Made by a program: the position numbers and the translations under genes. A DNA stretch of 64,000 nt from Paenibacillus dendritiformis (GTDB taxonomy: Bacteria; Bacillota; Bacilli; Paenibacillales; Paenibacillaceae): contig NZ_LDIG01000076.1 of the NCBI RefSeq assembly GCF_015845845.1, positions 1-64,000 on the forward strand, given 5' to 3'. Positions 50,782 through 59,412 of this stretch are shown piece by piece; the stretch's first letter is position 1, and every line of letters begins with the position of its first letter. The notes under the pieces were generated by a model. That model did no database searches, was not told the origin of the DNA, and saw only the letters and a program-made list of their open reading frames with translations.

Positions 50782-52683
50782 ATGAGAACAATTTTTAAAT
50801 ATTCAACCGTGTCGTTCATGCTTCTCATGGCGGCCTTTCTTCTGTGCCCTTCTCTTCTGCTGGCGGAAGCGGAGCAGGGAGAATTGCGGGTGACGCAATG
50901 GCAGGTGCTGTGGGAGACGTCGGCCCGGGAGTGGAAGGACATTGCCTCCACGGATGAGGGTTGGCTAGATGTCGATCTTCGTGAAGGAGTGCCCGGCAAG
51001 CCCGAAGGGGCCCAGTGGGCCTGGTTCCGCTTCAGGCTGCCGCCGCTGCAGTGGGACAAGCCCGGGCTATGGATTGAACAGGTATATGCCTGCGAAGTAG
51101 AGGCATTTGCGGAAGAAGGGCGAAGACTGTTTCGTTCTTCGCGGCTGTTCTCCTTCGATATGAATCCGGTGCTCATTGGGCTGGATCCCAGCGAAGAGGA
51201 GCAGGTGCTTTATCTTCATGTCCAGACCCCTTCCGGGCAGTTGGGCATTCATGACGCAATTAGAGTCGGAGACTATCAAAAGCTGCTTCCCGAGTATGTC
51301 AAGCAAGGACTCGTCAATGTCGTCATGGGAAGCGCCCTGATACTTATCGCGGTTGTCATGCTCATTTGCACGCTGTTTCTCCGGAACATATTTTTCTCAA
51401 GCTGGCTGTCGCTCTGCGTGCTCATTCTATGCGCAGGGGTAATGATCTTTACGTACTCATCGTTTACCTATACGTATTTTTTCCATACCGAAGTATGGTC
51501 GCTCGTTATTTATGATTTTGCGATGCTGGTCTTTTTCCCGTTGCTTACGTATTATTTCGAATTGATGTTCGGCCCGGGCCCGTATTGGATCATCCGCAGA
51601 CTCCGGCAGATCCAGACCGCGTATTCCCTTCTGTCTCTGGCCGTTCTGTTCCTTAATATTTTGTCGGATAACCGCTTTTATGATTTGTACTATTTCCTGT
51701 CGATTCGCGTGCTCGGCTTCCTGATCCTGATTCAGTTCGTCGTGCTGATCTCGGCGTCCATCCGGTACGCCTTCCACAAAGATAAAGACGCCATTCTGTT
51801 ATGCGTCGGATTTGTCGCCTTTGCGCTGATCACCGGATGCGAATTAATCTGGTTCCTGCTTCATCCCGGCTATTATTATATGGTGTACTGGAAGTGGGGG
51901 ATTCTGCTGTTCGTCGTGGCCCTTATCATTATTTTGGGCCGCAAAGTCGCGCGCAATCACGAGCAGGTCGTTCAATATTCGAAGGAACTGGAGCTGTACA
52001 ATCACCGGCTCCAGCGATCGGAGAAGATGGAGATCATTAGCGAGCTTGCCGCTTCCGTTGCCCATGAAGTGCGGAATCCGCTACAGGTAACGCGGGGCTT
52101 CCTCCAACTGCTGGAGAAGCAGTCCGGTCCAAAGGAGAAGGAATACTACCATTTGGCGCTGACCGAACTGGATCGGGCATCCGGCATTATTACCGATTTC
52201 CTCACCTTTGCGAAGACCGAGATAAATGAGCTCGCTCTGCTGAATGTAGGGGAGGAATTGGAGCATGTCCAAGGGGTCCTCCTGCCGTTGGCCAACATGC
52301 AGGGGGCGGAGATTACGCTCGACGTGCCGCCGGATCTCACGATCGAAGGGAACTCGTCCAAGTTCAAGCAGGCATTTATCAATCTGGTCAAAAACAGCAT
52401 TGAGGCTATGCACAGCAACGGATGGATCCGGATTGCCGCTCATAAGCAGGACGGGAAGGTCATCATCCGGATTCGGGACAATGGGGTAGGAATGAACAGG
52501 AAGGAGCTTGCGCGGCTGGGCGAGCCTTATTACTCCAACAAGACGAAGGGTACCGGTCTGGGTCTGATGGTGACCTTCCGCATCATTGAAGTGATGCAGG
52601 GCAAGCTGGAGTTCCACAGCGAGAAAGGCGTCGGAACTGAGGTTACGGTCACTTTTCCGGCTGTGGAGAAGGAACAGGAGTAA
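50782..52683 (+). CDS. Membrane sensor histidine kinase, KinB/7TMR-DISM-like, 633 aa (paralogue 2)
   Basis: Same architecture as the kinase at 47330: signal-like N-terminus, DISM-type extracytoplasmic domain (QVLWETSAREWKDIASTDEG), about seven helices, then a KinB-like kinase. H428 lies in SVAHEVRNPLQVTRGFLQLL and the ATPase motifs NSSKFKQAFINLVKNSIEA, RDNGVGMN and KGTGLGLMV are almost identical to the first copy, while the membrane part is more diverged and higher in GC. Start ATG 50782 lies after AGAGGTG. Likely an orphan kinase of the phosphorelay. The two kinases bracket the peptide-isoprenoid pair, so one may sense its product. Confidence 0.92.
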   Translation: MRTIFKYSTVSFMLLMAAFLLCPSLLLAEAEQGELRVTQWQVLWETSAREWKDIASTDEGWLDVDLREGVPGKPEGAQWAWFRFRLPPLQWDKPGLWIEQVYACEVEAFAEEGRRLFRSSRLFSFDMNPVLIGLDPSEEEQVLYLHVQTPSGQLGIHDAIRVGDYQKLLPEYVKQGLVNVVMGSALILIAVVMLICTLFLRNIFFSSWLSLCVLILCAGVMIFTYSSFTYTYFFHTEVWSLVIYDFAMLVFFPLLTYYFELMFGPGPYWIIRRLRQIQTAYSLLSLAVLFLNILSDNRFYDLYYFLSIRVLGFLILIQFVVLISASIRYAFHKDKDAILLCVGFVAFALITGCELIWFLLHPGYYYMVYWKWGILLFVVALIIILGRKVARNHEQVVQYSKELELYNHRLQRSEKMEIISELAASVAHEVRNPLQVTRGFLQLLEKQSGPKEKEYYHLALTELDRASGIITDFLTFAKTEINELALLNVGEELEHVQGVLLPLANMQGAEITLDVPPDLTIEGNSSKFKQAFINLVKNSIEAMHSNGWIRIAAHKQDGKVIIRIRDNGVGMNRKELARLGEPYYSNKTKGTGLGLMVTFRIIEVMQGKLEFHSEKGVGTEVTVTFPAVEKEQE

Positions 52684-52695
52684 GGCAGCAACTAC

Positions 52696-53214
52696 GGGGA
52701 ACTCAAGAAATGTGTGACAATCAACATTTTGAACTATTCGTGCCTGCCGAATGAACGATACCATAATGTCTTTCATTTGCGCGAAGATCATTCGCTTATT
52801 CCCCTTATTGATGATATTGAAATCCATGTCATGGAACTGCCCAAGCTGAATCAATACGAGGTTCCAGTGAAGGGCGGTTTAGTGAATTGGTTATTGTTTT
52901 TGAAAGGTGTAGATAAAACGAAATGGGAGGTGTTTACAATGAACGAACCAATGCTGAAAAAGGCGATGACAACCTTGGAATTTTTGAGTCAGGATGAACA
53001 GACGCGGATGGAATACGAAGCCCGTCAGAAATATTTGCTTGACGAAGCATCCCGAGTCGCAGGGGCTAAGGCGGAAGGAATGGCCGAAGGAATGCCCAAA
53101 GGCAAGGTGGAAGTGCCCCGAAAATTGCTTGCTCTCGGCGTGGACATCGCTCTTATCGCCCAAGCATCGGGGCTGTCCGAAGAAGAAATTAAAAAGCTGG
53201 GACCGCTGCATTAA
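52696..53214 (+). pseudogene. Rpn-type nuclease/transposase, C-terminal fragment
   Basis: Homology begins abruptly at NYGELKKCVTINILNYSCLP 12 bases after the kinase stop and continues to a normal C-terminus with the PDDEXK-family 'LEFLSQDEQTRMEYEARQK' helix and the A-E-G-M-A-E-G-M-P-K repeats typical of Rpn family proteins. The N-terminal ~90 residues, which carry the nuclease active site, are missing. A GTG at 52714 could start the fragment, but it would be inactive. It is a mobile-element scar downstream of the kinase. Confidence 0.75.
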
Positions 53215-53254
53215 ATAGCACGTTCAGGCAATCAATGTACGTAAAGAAAAATCG

Positions 53255-53294
53255 AAGAGCCGAAGATCAAATGCGGCTTGATCATCGGCTCTTT
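53255..53294. terminator. Terminator between the Rpn remnant and the AIM24 gene
   Basis: AAGAGCCGAAGATCAA (53255-53270) pairs with TTGATCATCGGCTCTT (53278-53293) with one mismatch. It suits both directions. Confidence 0.8.
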
Positions 53295-53323
53295 GCTGTC
53301 TTCTACACGGTCGGTACCGCCCT

Positions 53324-54025
53324 CTATTTGATAAATACGCCCCCGAACGGGATGACTTCGCGCAGAATGCGCTTGAACAGTCCTTCATCGTTCATCTCGT
53401 GCACGAGCGATTGATTCTGCCTTCCGGCCTGGATGAGAACGGAGCCCCTTCCGGTCATTTTCCAATGATAATTCATATGTTGGCTGGCCAGATGATTGCC
53501 GTATACGCATAATTCCAGCTTCGCGTTCTCGGGGTAGGCGATAACGCTGCCTGCATCCACGTAGAGCGGTTGGTCCGGGTGGAGCTCGGCTTCGCAAGCG
53601 GTCCCTTGGGTCAGAATGCCGATCTGCCCTTCGCCGGAGAACTTCACCTTGACGACATCCTGCGTGATGAGCATGTTCTTCATGCTCAAGATGCGGGTCT
53701 GCATCGTAATGCCTTCCGTATAGAACAACAAATGCCGCACATCATAGAGCAGGTCGCTCTCCCCGGTCAACGGAACGGGCTTCATGCTGAATCCGGGGGG
53801 CAGCGCGGTCAGAAATTCGCAGGGCCCGGTGAAGCGGGCCTGGATTAGCTTCTTCTTGCGGTACATGCCCTTGGCGGTCATCAGCCGGTCGGAGCGCCCG
53901 TCGGGAGCGCCGCGATAGGCGATAATCTGCTGCGGATGGAGCACGTTCACCTGCTCTCCCTCTTGAACCCGGAAGGTGACCGCCTGTCCGTTCGCATGGT
54001 TCTCGTGTTCAAATAAGATGTCCAT
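53324..54025 (-). CDS. AIM24-family protein, 233 aa
   Basis: A beta-rich protein of the AIM24 (DUF124, TIGR00266-like) family, which forms a tryptophan-attenuator-like fold. Matches include GEGQIGILTQGTACEAELHP, PLYVDAGSVIAYPENAKLEL and a C-terminal hydrophobic end VIPFGGVFIK. The function in bacteria is unclear. ATG 54025 has AGGAGGAG upstream and lies 12 bases after the membrane protein gene in the same direction, so they are cotranscribed. Confidence 0.88.
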   Translation of the reverse strand: MDILFEHENHANGQAVTFRVQEGEQVNVLHPQQIIAYRGAPDGRSDRLMTAKGMYRKKKLIQARFTGPCEFLTALPPGFSMKPVPLTGESDLLYDVRHLLFYTEGITMQTRILSMKNMLITQDVVKVKFSGEGQIGILTQGTACEAELHPDQPLYVDAGSVIAYPENAKLELCVYGNHLASQHMNYHWKMTGRGSVLIQAGRQNQSLVHEMNDEGLFKRILREVIPFGGVFIK

Positions 54026-54037
54026 CCGGAACTCCTC

Positions 54038-54454
54038 CTATCTTGCGCGAACTCGCATCCAGACACGCAGGCCGCGCAGCAGCACGAAATACCCAATCAG
54101 AAGGCCGCCCGCCGTGAACAGCAGAGCCCTCATCTTGCGGTAGCTCGCCTGCCGTTCCTCTTCGAGCTGCTTCAACTCGGCAACCATGCGGGTGAGCTCC
54201 TGATTCTGCTCGATTAATTTTTGGTTTTCCTGCCGGTATATTTCCATATTTTGATGAGCTTGCTCTAATTGATCGACGGTCTGGCGGTAATTCTCTTTCA
54301 ATTCATTGACTTCGGCGGGCAGTTCGGAAATATCCTTGATCGTGCTCCACCACCCGGCATGCGCCGCGGGCTGGCCGGAGAGAAGCAAGAAGCAGAACAT
54401 GGATGCGATAAGTGCGCTCCGGCGGAGCGGCCGCGCTATGTATGGCTTGTTCAT
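54038..54454 (-). CDS. Membrane-anchored coiled-coil protein, 138 aa
   Basis: A hydrophobic N-terminus ending PAAHA suggests a signal peptide (SALIASMFCFLLLSG). A coiled coil of ~65 residues (LPAEVNELKENYRQTVDQLE ... LKQLEEERQASY) and one C-terminal helix (LLFTAGGLLIGYFVLLRGLR) follow. I start it at ATG 54454 rather than the in-frame ATG 54490; GGGGGC lies upstream. It may be an extracytoplasmic coiled coil on a membrane anchor. It is operonic with AIM24. No family is recognised. Confidence 0.75.
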   Translation of the reverse strand: MNKPYIARPLRRSALIASMFCFLLLSGQPAAHAGWWSTIKDISELPAEVNELKENYRQTVDQLEQAHQNMEIYRQENQKLIEQNQELTRMVAELKQLEEERQASYRKMRALLFTAGGLLIGYFVLLRGLRVWMRVRAR

Positions 54455-54657
54455 TCCCGATGCCCCCTTGTATGCAAACAATGGCTTCATACCAAGAAAT
54501 ACGAAAATAATGTCGAATCGTTTCCTATTTTGGCCAATCTGAAGGATAAAAGCAAGTATTTATTGCGGGTTGCCGCAGGAAGAACGTTGACTCTTGGTAG
54601 TGGACTCCGGTACACTGAGGAGATACAAATGATGATAAGAGGAACGGGATATATACG

Positions 54658-55698
54658 ATGGATAGATTCACTACGCCCCCGTCGGCGGGAGGAGCGCGCA
54701 GCACCATGCCTCCGTTGGTCCACGGTGCCCCCGGCATGCATCCGGAAGCGCCAGCCAACGTGCGCAGAGCCGGGGGAGAATATCAGGAACAACCGGTTCA
54801 GGCTGTCCGGAGACAAGCCTCCCGGAACTCGGGCACGATCGGACTGTTCATTATTCAGGACGCCAGTCATAACAGGATCTATGAGGATGATTTGTTCTAC
54901 GGCGCGATCGTTGGCGCCATTATCAGCCAGTGCGCGGAACGGGGCTACCAGACGCTGGTCACCATATTGGACGTGTCGGACGTAACCCCGCTGCTGCGCT
55001 TATATGAGCAGAAGCGCATCGATGCGGGACTCCTCATTAGCTGGTCCGATGTGCAGGGCATCGTCGATCAAGTCAGCCGGGCCGGGTTCGTGATCGGGGT
55101 AATCAATCAGAATAACGTCACGCAGTCCATGACCGTGCTGCCGGCCCCCTACTTAGACAACCGGAGGAGCGCCTATGAGGCGACCCGCTATTTGCTTGAG
55201 CTGGGCCATCGTGACGTGGCCATTATTACCGGCCCGACCGGACAGCCCTGCTCGTCCGAACGCTTGGCGGGATTTCTTGACGCGGCACTCGGTCAAGGTC
55301 TGGAAGTGCCGGATTCACGCATATGGTGCGGAGATTTCACCGAGCAGGCCGGGGCCGCCGCCGCTATTCACTGGCTGGAGGCGGACGATCTCCCCGCTGC
55401 GGTGTTCTGTTCCAATGATCTGATAGCGTACGGGCTTCTGAAGGTCCTGCGGCAGCATCAGGTAGCGGTTCCTGACCGCCTGTCCGTCGTTGGCTTCGAC
55501 GATCTGATTATCTCGCGCTACACTTGTCCGCCGCTGACGACGATGTCCATCCCGCGGACCGAAATGGCCGCCTACGTGACGAACCGGCTCATCCATCAGT
55601 TGGAAAATCCGGAAGAAGCCTATCCGCTGCCGGTCTTCCGTGCGAAGCTCACGGTGCGGGAGTCGTGCCGGGCCGTTCGCGTTCCGGATTTCGCGTAG
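54658..55698 (+). CDS. LacI-type periplasmic-binding-like sensor protein lacking a helix-turn-helix, 346 aa
   Basis: From about residue 58 the protein is a full LacI/GalR ligand-binding domain: NSGTIGLFIIQDASHNRIYE start, LDNRRSAYEATRYLLELGHR, VAIITGPTGQPCSSERLAGF, AVFCSNDLIAYGLLKVLRQH and LSVVGFDDLIISRYTCPPLT. The usual N-terminal LacI HTH (~55 residues) is replaced by a Pro/Ala/Gly-rich stretch without helix-turn-helix character. The start is ATG 54658, with GAGGAAC rather far upstream. It therefore may not bind DNA itself. A DNA-binding region in an alternative upstream start was not found. Confidence 0.8.
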   Translation: MDRFTTPPSAGGARSTMPPLVHGAPGMHPEAPANVRRAGGEYQEQPVQAVRRQASRNSGTIGLFIIQDASHNRIYEDDLFYGAIVGAIISQCAERGYQTLVTILDVSDVTPLLRLYEQKRIDAGLLISWSDVQGIVDQVSRAGFVIGVINQNNVTQSMTVLPAPYLDNRRSAYEATRYLLELGHRDVAIITGPTGQPCSSERLAGFLDAALGQGLEVPDSRIWCGDFTEQAGAAAAIHWLEADDLPAAVFCSNDLIAYGLLKVLRQHQVAVPDRLSVVGFDDLIISRYTCPPLTTMSIPRTEMAAYVTNRLIHQLENPEEAYPLPVFRAKLTVRESCRAVRVPDFA

Positions 55699-55895
55699 CC
55701 GTGCCCCTTTCAATGAACAGGCTGCTCCGTTCGCGTAGCGGCCTGCTTGCGATCGGGCGGAACAGCGGGGGAGAACTCTGCACAAAGTTTTTTGTCATTC
55801 TGTACACATTCCGTGTTTTTTTAGCTTATTTTCAGGTTAATGAGATACAATGGGGGTTCACATCACCTTGTTGACGGAGGGGAGAGGAACTGGCC

Positions 55896-57113
55896 ATGGC
55901 AATCGATCATTCTCACGCCGCACCGAGGAAGGAACGGATTGACGAAATCACGATCTTGCGCGCCTTCGCGTTTTTCGCCATTGTGCTTCAGCACTGCATT
56001 GGAGAGTATATTTACCGGCCGGACATTCCGGCGGAACAAGCGATTTTCCTTGGAATGATTTATCATTTTACCCGATATGGGACATTAACGTTTGTTTTTT
56101 TATCGGCTGTTATTCTATTCTATAATTACGATTACACCGTACCTTACGGGAACTTTTTGAAGCGCCGGGCGGCAGCCATACTGGCGCCGTTCGCCATCTG
56201 GACCGTCATTTACGGGATATATACCCTGCGCGGGCAACTCCTGGAGCCGGAAGGATGGAGGCTGCTGGCTGCCCAATTCATTACCCCGACCTACGGCTAT
56301 CAGCTCTGGTTCGTGCTGATGATCTTCCAGTTGTATCTTCTCTTCCCCTGGCTTGATCGGGGGGCACGCGCTATCGGGCAGAGGATTCGCTCCCATGCCG
56401 CCGGGCAGGGGCAGATCGTGCGGCGCGTTGTCCTGCTGTTGGGGGCGTTGGCCGCAGCCTATGCGGGCCTGATGTACTGGTCCTACAGCGTGGCTCCGGC
56501 CTGGGATGCGCCAGCCTGGCTGCAGCCGCTGCTTGGGCATCGGACAATGCTGCTGCCATTCTATTTCTTCTATATCGCGCTCGGCATTGTCTGCGCATGG
56601 CATGTACAGCGCTGGCGCAATCTGATGCGCCGAAGCGTGCCCTGGAGCCTTCTGCTGTTCATTATCTTCTACACCTATGCCGGATATCGGCTGCTGCAGG
56701 CCGGGGCAGCGCCCATTAATTTGAATGTTTCCACCTATCTCAAGCCGTCGGTGTTCCTGCTTATCCTCGCTCAAATGCCGCTGATGTATGCTCTAGCGCT
56801 ATATGTTTGCCGGCGCAAGGGAAGAGCTTACCGCATTTTGCATAAAATCGGCACGTATTCCTTCGGCGGCTATCTGGTGCACGCGCTTGTCCTCGGACAG
56901 ATTGCCCGTTTTACTTGCGAGATCCCGCTTGCAGGCATGCATGCCGCATTGACATTGATTACGTGGGCCGCCGTCGCCGCGCTGTCGATTGGAATTACGA
57001 TGCTGTTGGATCGGCTGCCGTTCGGCATCTGGCTGACTGGACCGATGGGCCGCCGTCAGGCAGCTTCAGCCAAGCCGCTTAGCAGCAATCCGGCCGTGCT
57101 CCCTTATCGATAG
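55896..57113 (+). CDS. Acyltransferase 3 family membrane protein, 405 aa
   Basis: An OafA-type integral membrane acyltransferase with ten or so helices. The motif region RIDEITILRAFAFFAIVLQH near the N-terminus includes the family R-x-x-x-x-x-H of helix 1, and the middle has FVLMIFQLYLLFPWLDRGAR. These enzymes O-acetylate exported glycans or peptidoglycan. GGAGGGGAGAG precedes ATG 55896. Monocistronic with a strong terminator; no glycan genes are adjacent. Confidence 0.9.
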   Translation: MAIDHSHAAPRKERIDEITILRAFAFFAIVLQHCIGEYIYRPDIPAEQAIFLGMIYHFTRYGTLTFVFLSAVILFYNYDYTVPYGNFLKRRAAAILAPFAIWTVIYGIYTLRGQLLEPEGWRLLAAQFITPTYGYQLWFVLMIFQLYLLFPWLDRGARAIGQRIRSHAAGQGQIVRRVVLLLGALAAAYAGLMYWSYSVAPAWDAPAWLQPLLGHRTMLLPFYFFYIALGIVCAWHVQRWRNLMRRSVPWSLLLFIIFYTYAGYRLLQAGAAPINLNVSTYLKPSVFLLILAQMPLMYALALYVCRRKGRAYRILHKIGTYSFGGYLVHALVLGQIARFTCEIPLAGMHAALTLITWAAVAALSIGITMLLDRLPFGIWLTGPMGRRQAASAKPLSSNPAVLPYR

Positions 57114-57127
57114 CAGTACAGTACAGC

Positions 57128-57156
57128 AAAGACCGCAATTATGAATTGCGGTCTTT
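57128..57156. terminator. Terminator between convergent genes
   Basis: AAAGACCGCAATT (57128-57140) and AATTGCGGTCTTT (57144-57156) form a perfect 13-bp stem. The stop of the minus-strand gene lies within it. Confidence 0.9.
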
Positions 57157-57579
57157 CCGTTCTGTCAAGAAATGCACATAATCCGCCCCTGTCTGCAGGA
57201 AGAAGGCATACGCGTCCAGCGGATGAGCATCGGAGGCGAAGGAGATGCAGATGCTATAGTTGCTTTTGGTCTTGACTTCATTATACGTAAAGGCGATCAG
57301 GCGAAGAAGCACGGCCGGATTCATCACGGATGGCTGAAGGGCGGCAAAGACGTCGGGGTAGTCATGCTGAAGCATCCGTGAACGTTCGTGGCTCAACGGC
57401 TGAAGGTAACTGTAAGGGGCGCTGTCCACGATACCAAATCCGTACAGACTCTCTTCGCGCTGCAGCGTGACGATATGTTCCTTGTTGAGCATGTATAGTC
57501 CTTTGAATTGGTACCATAGATGCTCGTTCCGTTCGTTGCACAGTACGACATCTTGAACGTTGTGGATTTTGACATTCAC
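57139..57579 (-). CDS. Uncharacterised 146-residue protein
   Basis: Preferred start GTG 57579 with GAGGTG five to six bases upstream; a TTG at 57594 is the alternative. Beta-strand-rich N-terminus (VKIHNVQDVVLCNERNEHLW), then FAALQPSVMNPAVLLRLIAF and a C-terminal HPLDAYAFFLQTGADYVHFL. No signal or membrane segment and no recognised family. It is divergent from a small XRE regulator, in the same arrangement as the module at 17.1-17.9 kb, although the two small proteins are not obviously related. Confidence 0.7.
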   Translation of the reverse strand: MNVKIHNVQDVVLCNERNEHLWYQFKGLYMLNKEHIVTLQREESLYGFGIVDSAPYSYLQPLSHERSRMLQHDYPDVFAALQPSVMNPAVLLRLIAFTYNEVKTKSNYSICISFASDAHPLDAYAFFLQTGADYVHFLTERKDRNS

Positions 57580-57718
57580 CTCATCACCTCGCAAAAAACA
57601 TAAATAACTTCATATAGAACATAATAACATTTATAAATTTTAAAAACAATAAAAGCATGAATATGGGTATTTTGCTTCCCGGAAGTTTTTTATAAGCTTA
57701 ACTTGTGAGGTGACGGGC

Positions 57719-58084
57719 ATGTCGGACTTGAAAATATTTTTAGGCGCACGGATTCGCGAGCTTCGCAAACAGAGAGGCTATACTCAGGCAGAGCTGGGAG
57801 AGCAGTGCGGAATGAAGGCTTCGTATATCGGCGGCGCTGAACGCGGCAGCTTAAATATTTCGCTTGATTCACTGGAACGGATTATTCGTGCTCTGGATGT
57901 CAGCATCGAACAGTTTTTCTCGTTTGACATGGCAAGCGTAGATGCGGAGCGTCTGGGCATCGCCGGCACCCTTGAACTGCACGTGAAGCTGTTGAAGGGC
58001 CGGGAAGCAGAAGATGTGAAGCTGGTCCATCGGATTGCGAAGGACATGCTGGAGACGTTCGACCGGAGAATGAACGATAACTAG
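57719..58084 (+). CDS. XRE-family regulator, 121 aa
   Basis: ATG 57719 has GAGGTGA at six bases. HTH: IRELRKQRGYTQAELGEQCG, MKASYIGGAERGSLNISLDS. The C-terminus EDVKLVHRIAKDMLETFD matches the equivalent region of the XRE protein at 17065, so the two are paralogues. It is divergent from the unknown gene at 57139. The intergenic region is AT-rich and contains ATAACAT (57624-57630), one half of the 17.5-kb operator. Confidence 0.88.
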   Translation: MSDLKIFLGARIRELRKQRGYTQAELGEQCGMKASYIGGAERGSLNISLDSLERIIRALDVSIEQFFSFDMASVDAERLGIAGTLELHVKLLKGREAEDVKLVHRIAKDMLETFDRRMNDN

Positions 58085-58107
58085 TGCAGCGACGAGGATT
58101 GAGAGCG

Positions 58108-58143
58108 GGGAAGCCCGCCATTGGCGAAGCTTCCCTTTTTTTA
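58108..58143 (+). terminator. Terminator after the XRE gene
   Basis: GGGAAGC and GCTTCCC arms with an inner pairing CCGCC/GGCG, followed by seven T. Confidence 0.9.
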
Positions 58144-58644
58144 TTGAACAAGCACTTAGCTTTTTTATAATGTTGCAGCCGGCATAAGAGATGTGCAAAA
58201 TATAACCAGAAATGTTATTATCCAAAAGATCAAGATTTGATAAGGAAATTCCTTGGGTTATTACAACGAAGTCAGGGGGAATATTCATAAAAATTTTAAA
58301 TTACATCGAGATGTTTACATATAGAAGCCCTAACCACTGTTATGCAATCCCCCAGAACTATACCGTAACGTCAGAACATTCCCCCTAAAACACCCCGCAG
58401 CCACGCTGTCTCCGCAGAATGATTTTTCTCTCTCTTATCTCTACTTATCCTTTCGAATGAGACTTATTTCTCATTACCTCGAACAGGTATATAATTCTAT
58501 TTACCTATTACGTTTTCTTCTCTTTTTCCTCAAAAAGTGACATATATTGAGTTGCAATGTCGAATTTTGCTACGTATTATTAAGGAGTGGCGTTAATCAA
58601 TCGACATATATTTGCCGATATTCTGAATAGAGCCTGAGAAGGAG
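58144..58644. other. AT-rich gene-free region
   Basis: No credible gene is seen. A TGTCGAA at 58558-58564 is a single 0A-box-like core. The region downstream of the XRE gene and the HTH gene on the other strand are convergent here, so no promoter is needed in it. The composition may mark an old insertion or deletion. Confidence 0.35.
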
Positions 58645-59115
58645 CTATTCGGTACGATGGAGCACATAACCGCGAGAGGTGTACTTAAGACCTAATCTGC
58701 GAAGCATATCCCGAACGCCCGTCCGCGTCATGTGCACCTGGAAATGCTTCTCGAGCAAATCCTGGATGTCACGCATCGACCAGCCCGTCGATGAGCCGCG
58801 AGAAGGCATACGGCTGCTGATGATGCCGATCAGTTCTTCTTCCTGCTGAGGGGTCAGTATTCTTGGCTTCCCGGGAGTCGCAACATTGGATAGCAGTTGT
58901 TCGATGCCGCCGTCGTTGAAAATTTTTACATAGTTCGATACCGTCTGGCGGTGAAGGCCCAACTGCTTCGCGACATCCTTGGCAGTGTGTCCGGACATGA
59001 CAAGACGGACGGCCTCCACCTTGATCCGCTGCTTCGGATCTTGGATGGTGGACGTCAAGCGGTTCAAGGAATAGACATTCCATCCATGACGGTTCGTAAT
59101 CAACAGTTTTCGCAT
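58645..59115 (-). CDS. Transposase-derived HTH protein (IS630-like N-terminal region), 156 aa
   Basis: Contains a helix-turn-helix (VRLVMSGHTAKDVAKQLGLH, VSNYVKIFNDGG) and a winged-helix region (PRILTPQQEEELIGIISSRM, WSMRDIQDLLEKHF) like the DNA-binding half of IS630-type transposases. The DDE catalytic half is absent and the protein ends cleanly (RGYVLHRTE). It may be a truncated transposase or a domesticated DNA-binding protein. The divergent neighbour is the riboswitch-controlled Sfp/NRPS operon, so a regulatory role there is conceivable but not shown. Confidence 0.75.
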   Translation of the reverse strand: MRKLLITNRHGWNVYSLNRLTSTIQDPKQRIKVEAVRLVMSGHTAKDVAKQLGLHRQTVSNYVKIFNDGGIEQLLSNVATPGKPRILTPQQEEELIGIISSRMPSRGSSTGWSMRDIQDLLEKHFQVHMTRTGVRDMLRRLGLKYTSRGYVLHRTE

Positions 59116-59240
59116 TATCGGCTCACGCTCGTATCTATACTTTTACTCGTAGTATGGGTATAGAAGCATGATGCTATACAGAGATAGCTACTGCCGCGGA
59201 GAGAGAAGCAACCGTACCGTTTACATACAACAAAACTTGA

Positions 59241-59322
59241 TAAAGGCAAACTTGTCGAAAGGCAAGGACGCAAAGCCTCGGGCCTAACTCTCCTTCATGG
59301 AGCCATGGCGGCCGGGTTGCCA
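59241..59322 (+). promoter_or_regulatory. c-di-GMP-I (GEMM-I) riboswitch
   Basis: Hallmarks in order: GGCAAAC (59244-59250), a hairpin with GAAA tetraloop (TTGTCGAAAGGCAA), GGACGCAAAGCC, the tetraloop receptor part CCTAAC paired with CCATGG, and GCCGGGTTGCC at the end closing P1. It is followed ~40 bases later by a rho-independent terminator, before the Sfp gene, so control is at transcription elongation. Direction (on or off) cannot be stated. Confidence 0.93.
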
Positions 59323-59360
59323 TGTTGAATAAGGGATCATTCACGTTCTTTATGGTGATG

Positions 59361-59387
59361 AGGCTATTGCTGGAAGTAGCCTTTTTT
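59361..59387 (+). terminator. Expression-platform terminator of the c-di-GMP riboswitch
   Basis: AGGCTAT-TGCTGGA-AGTAGCCT-type stem (GGCTA pairing with TAGCC) followed by six T. It sits 25 bases before the Sfp start codon. Confidence 0.85.
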
Positions 59388-59412
59388 CTATGTATAGAGG
59401 ATGTTGAAGCCT

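Noticed and set aside
59253-59259. TGTCGAA as a Spo0A box upstream of Sfp
   Set aside because: It lies inside the conserved GAAA-capped hairpin of the c-di-GMP riboswitch and is explained by that RNA.
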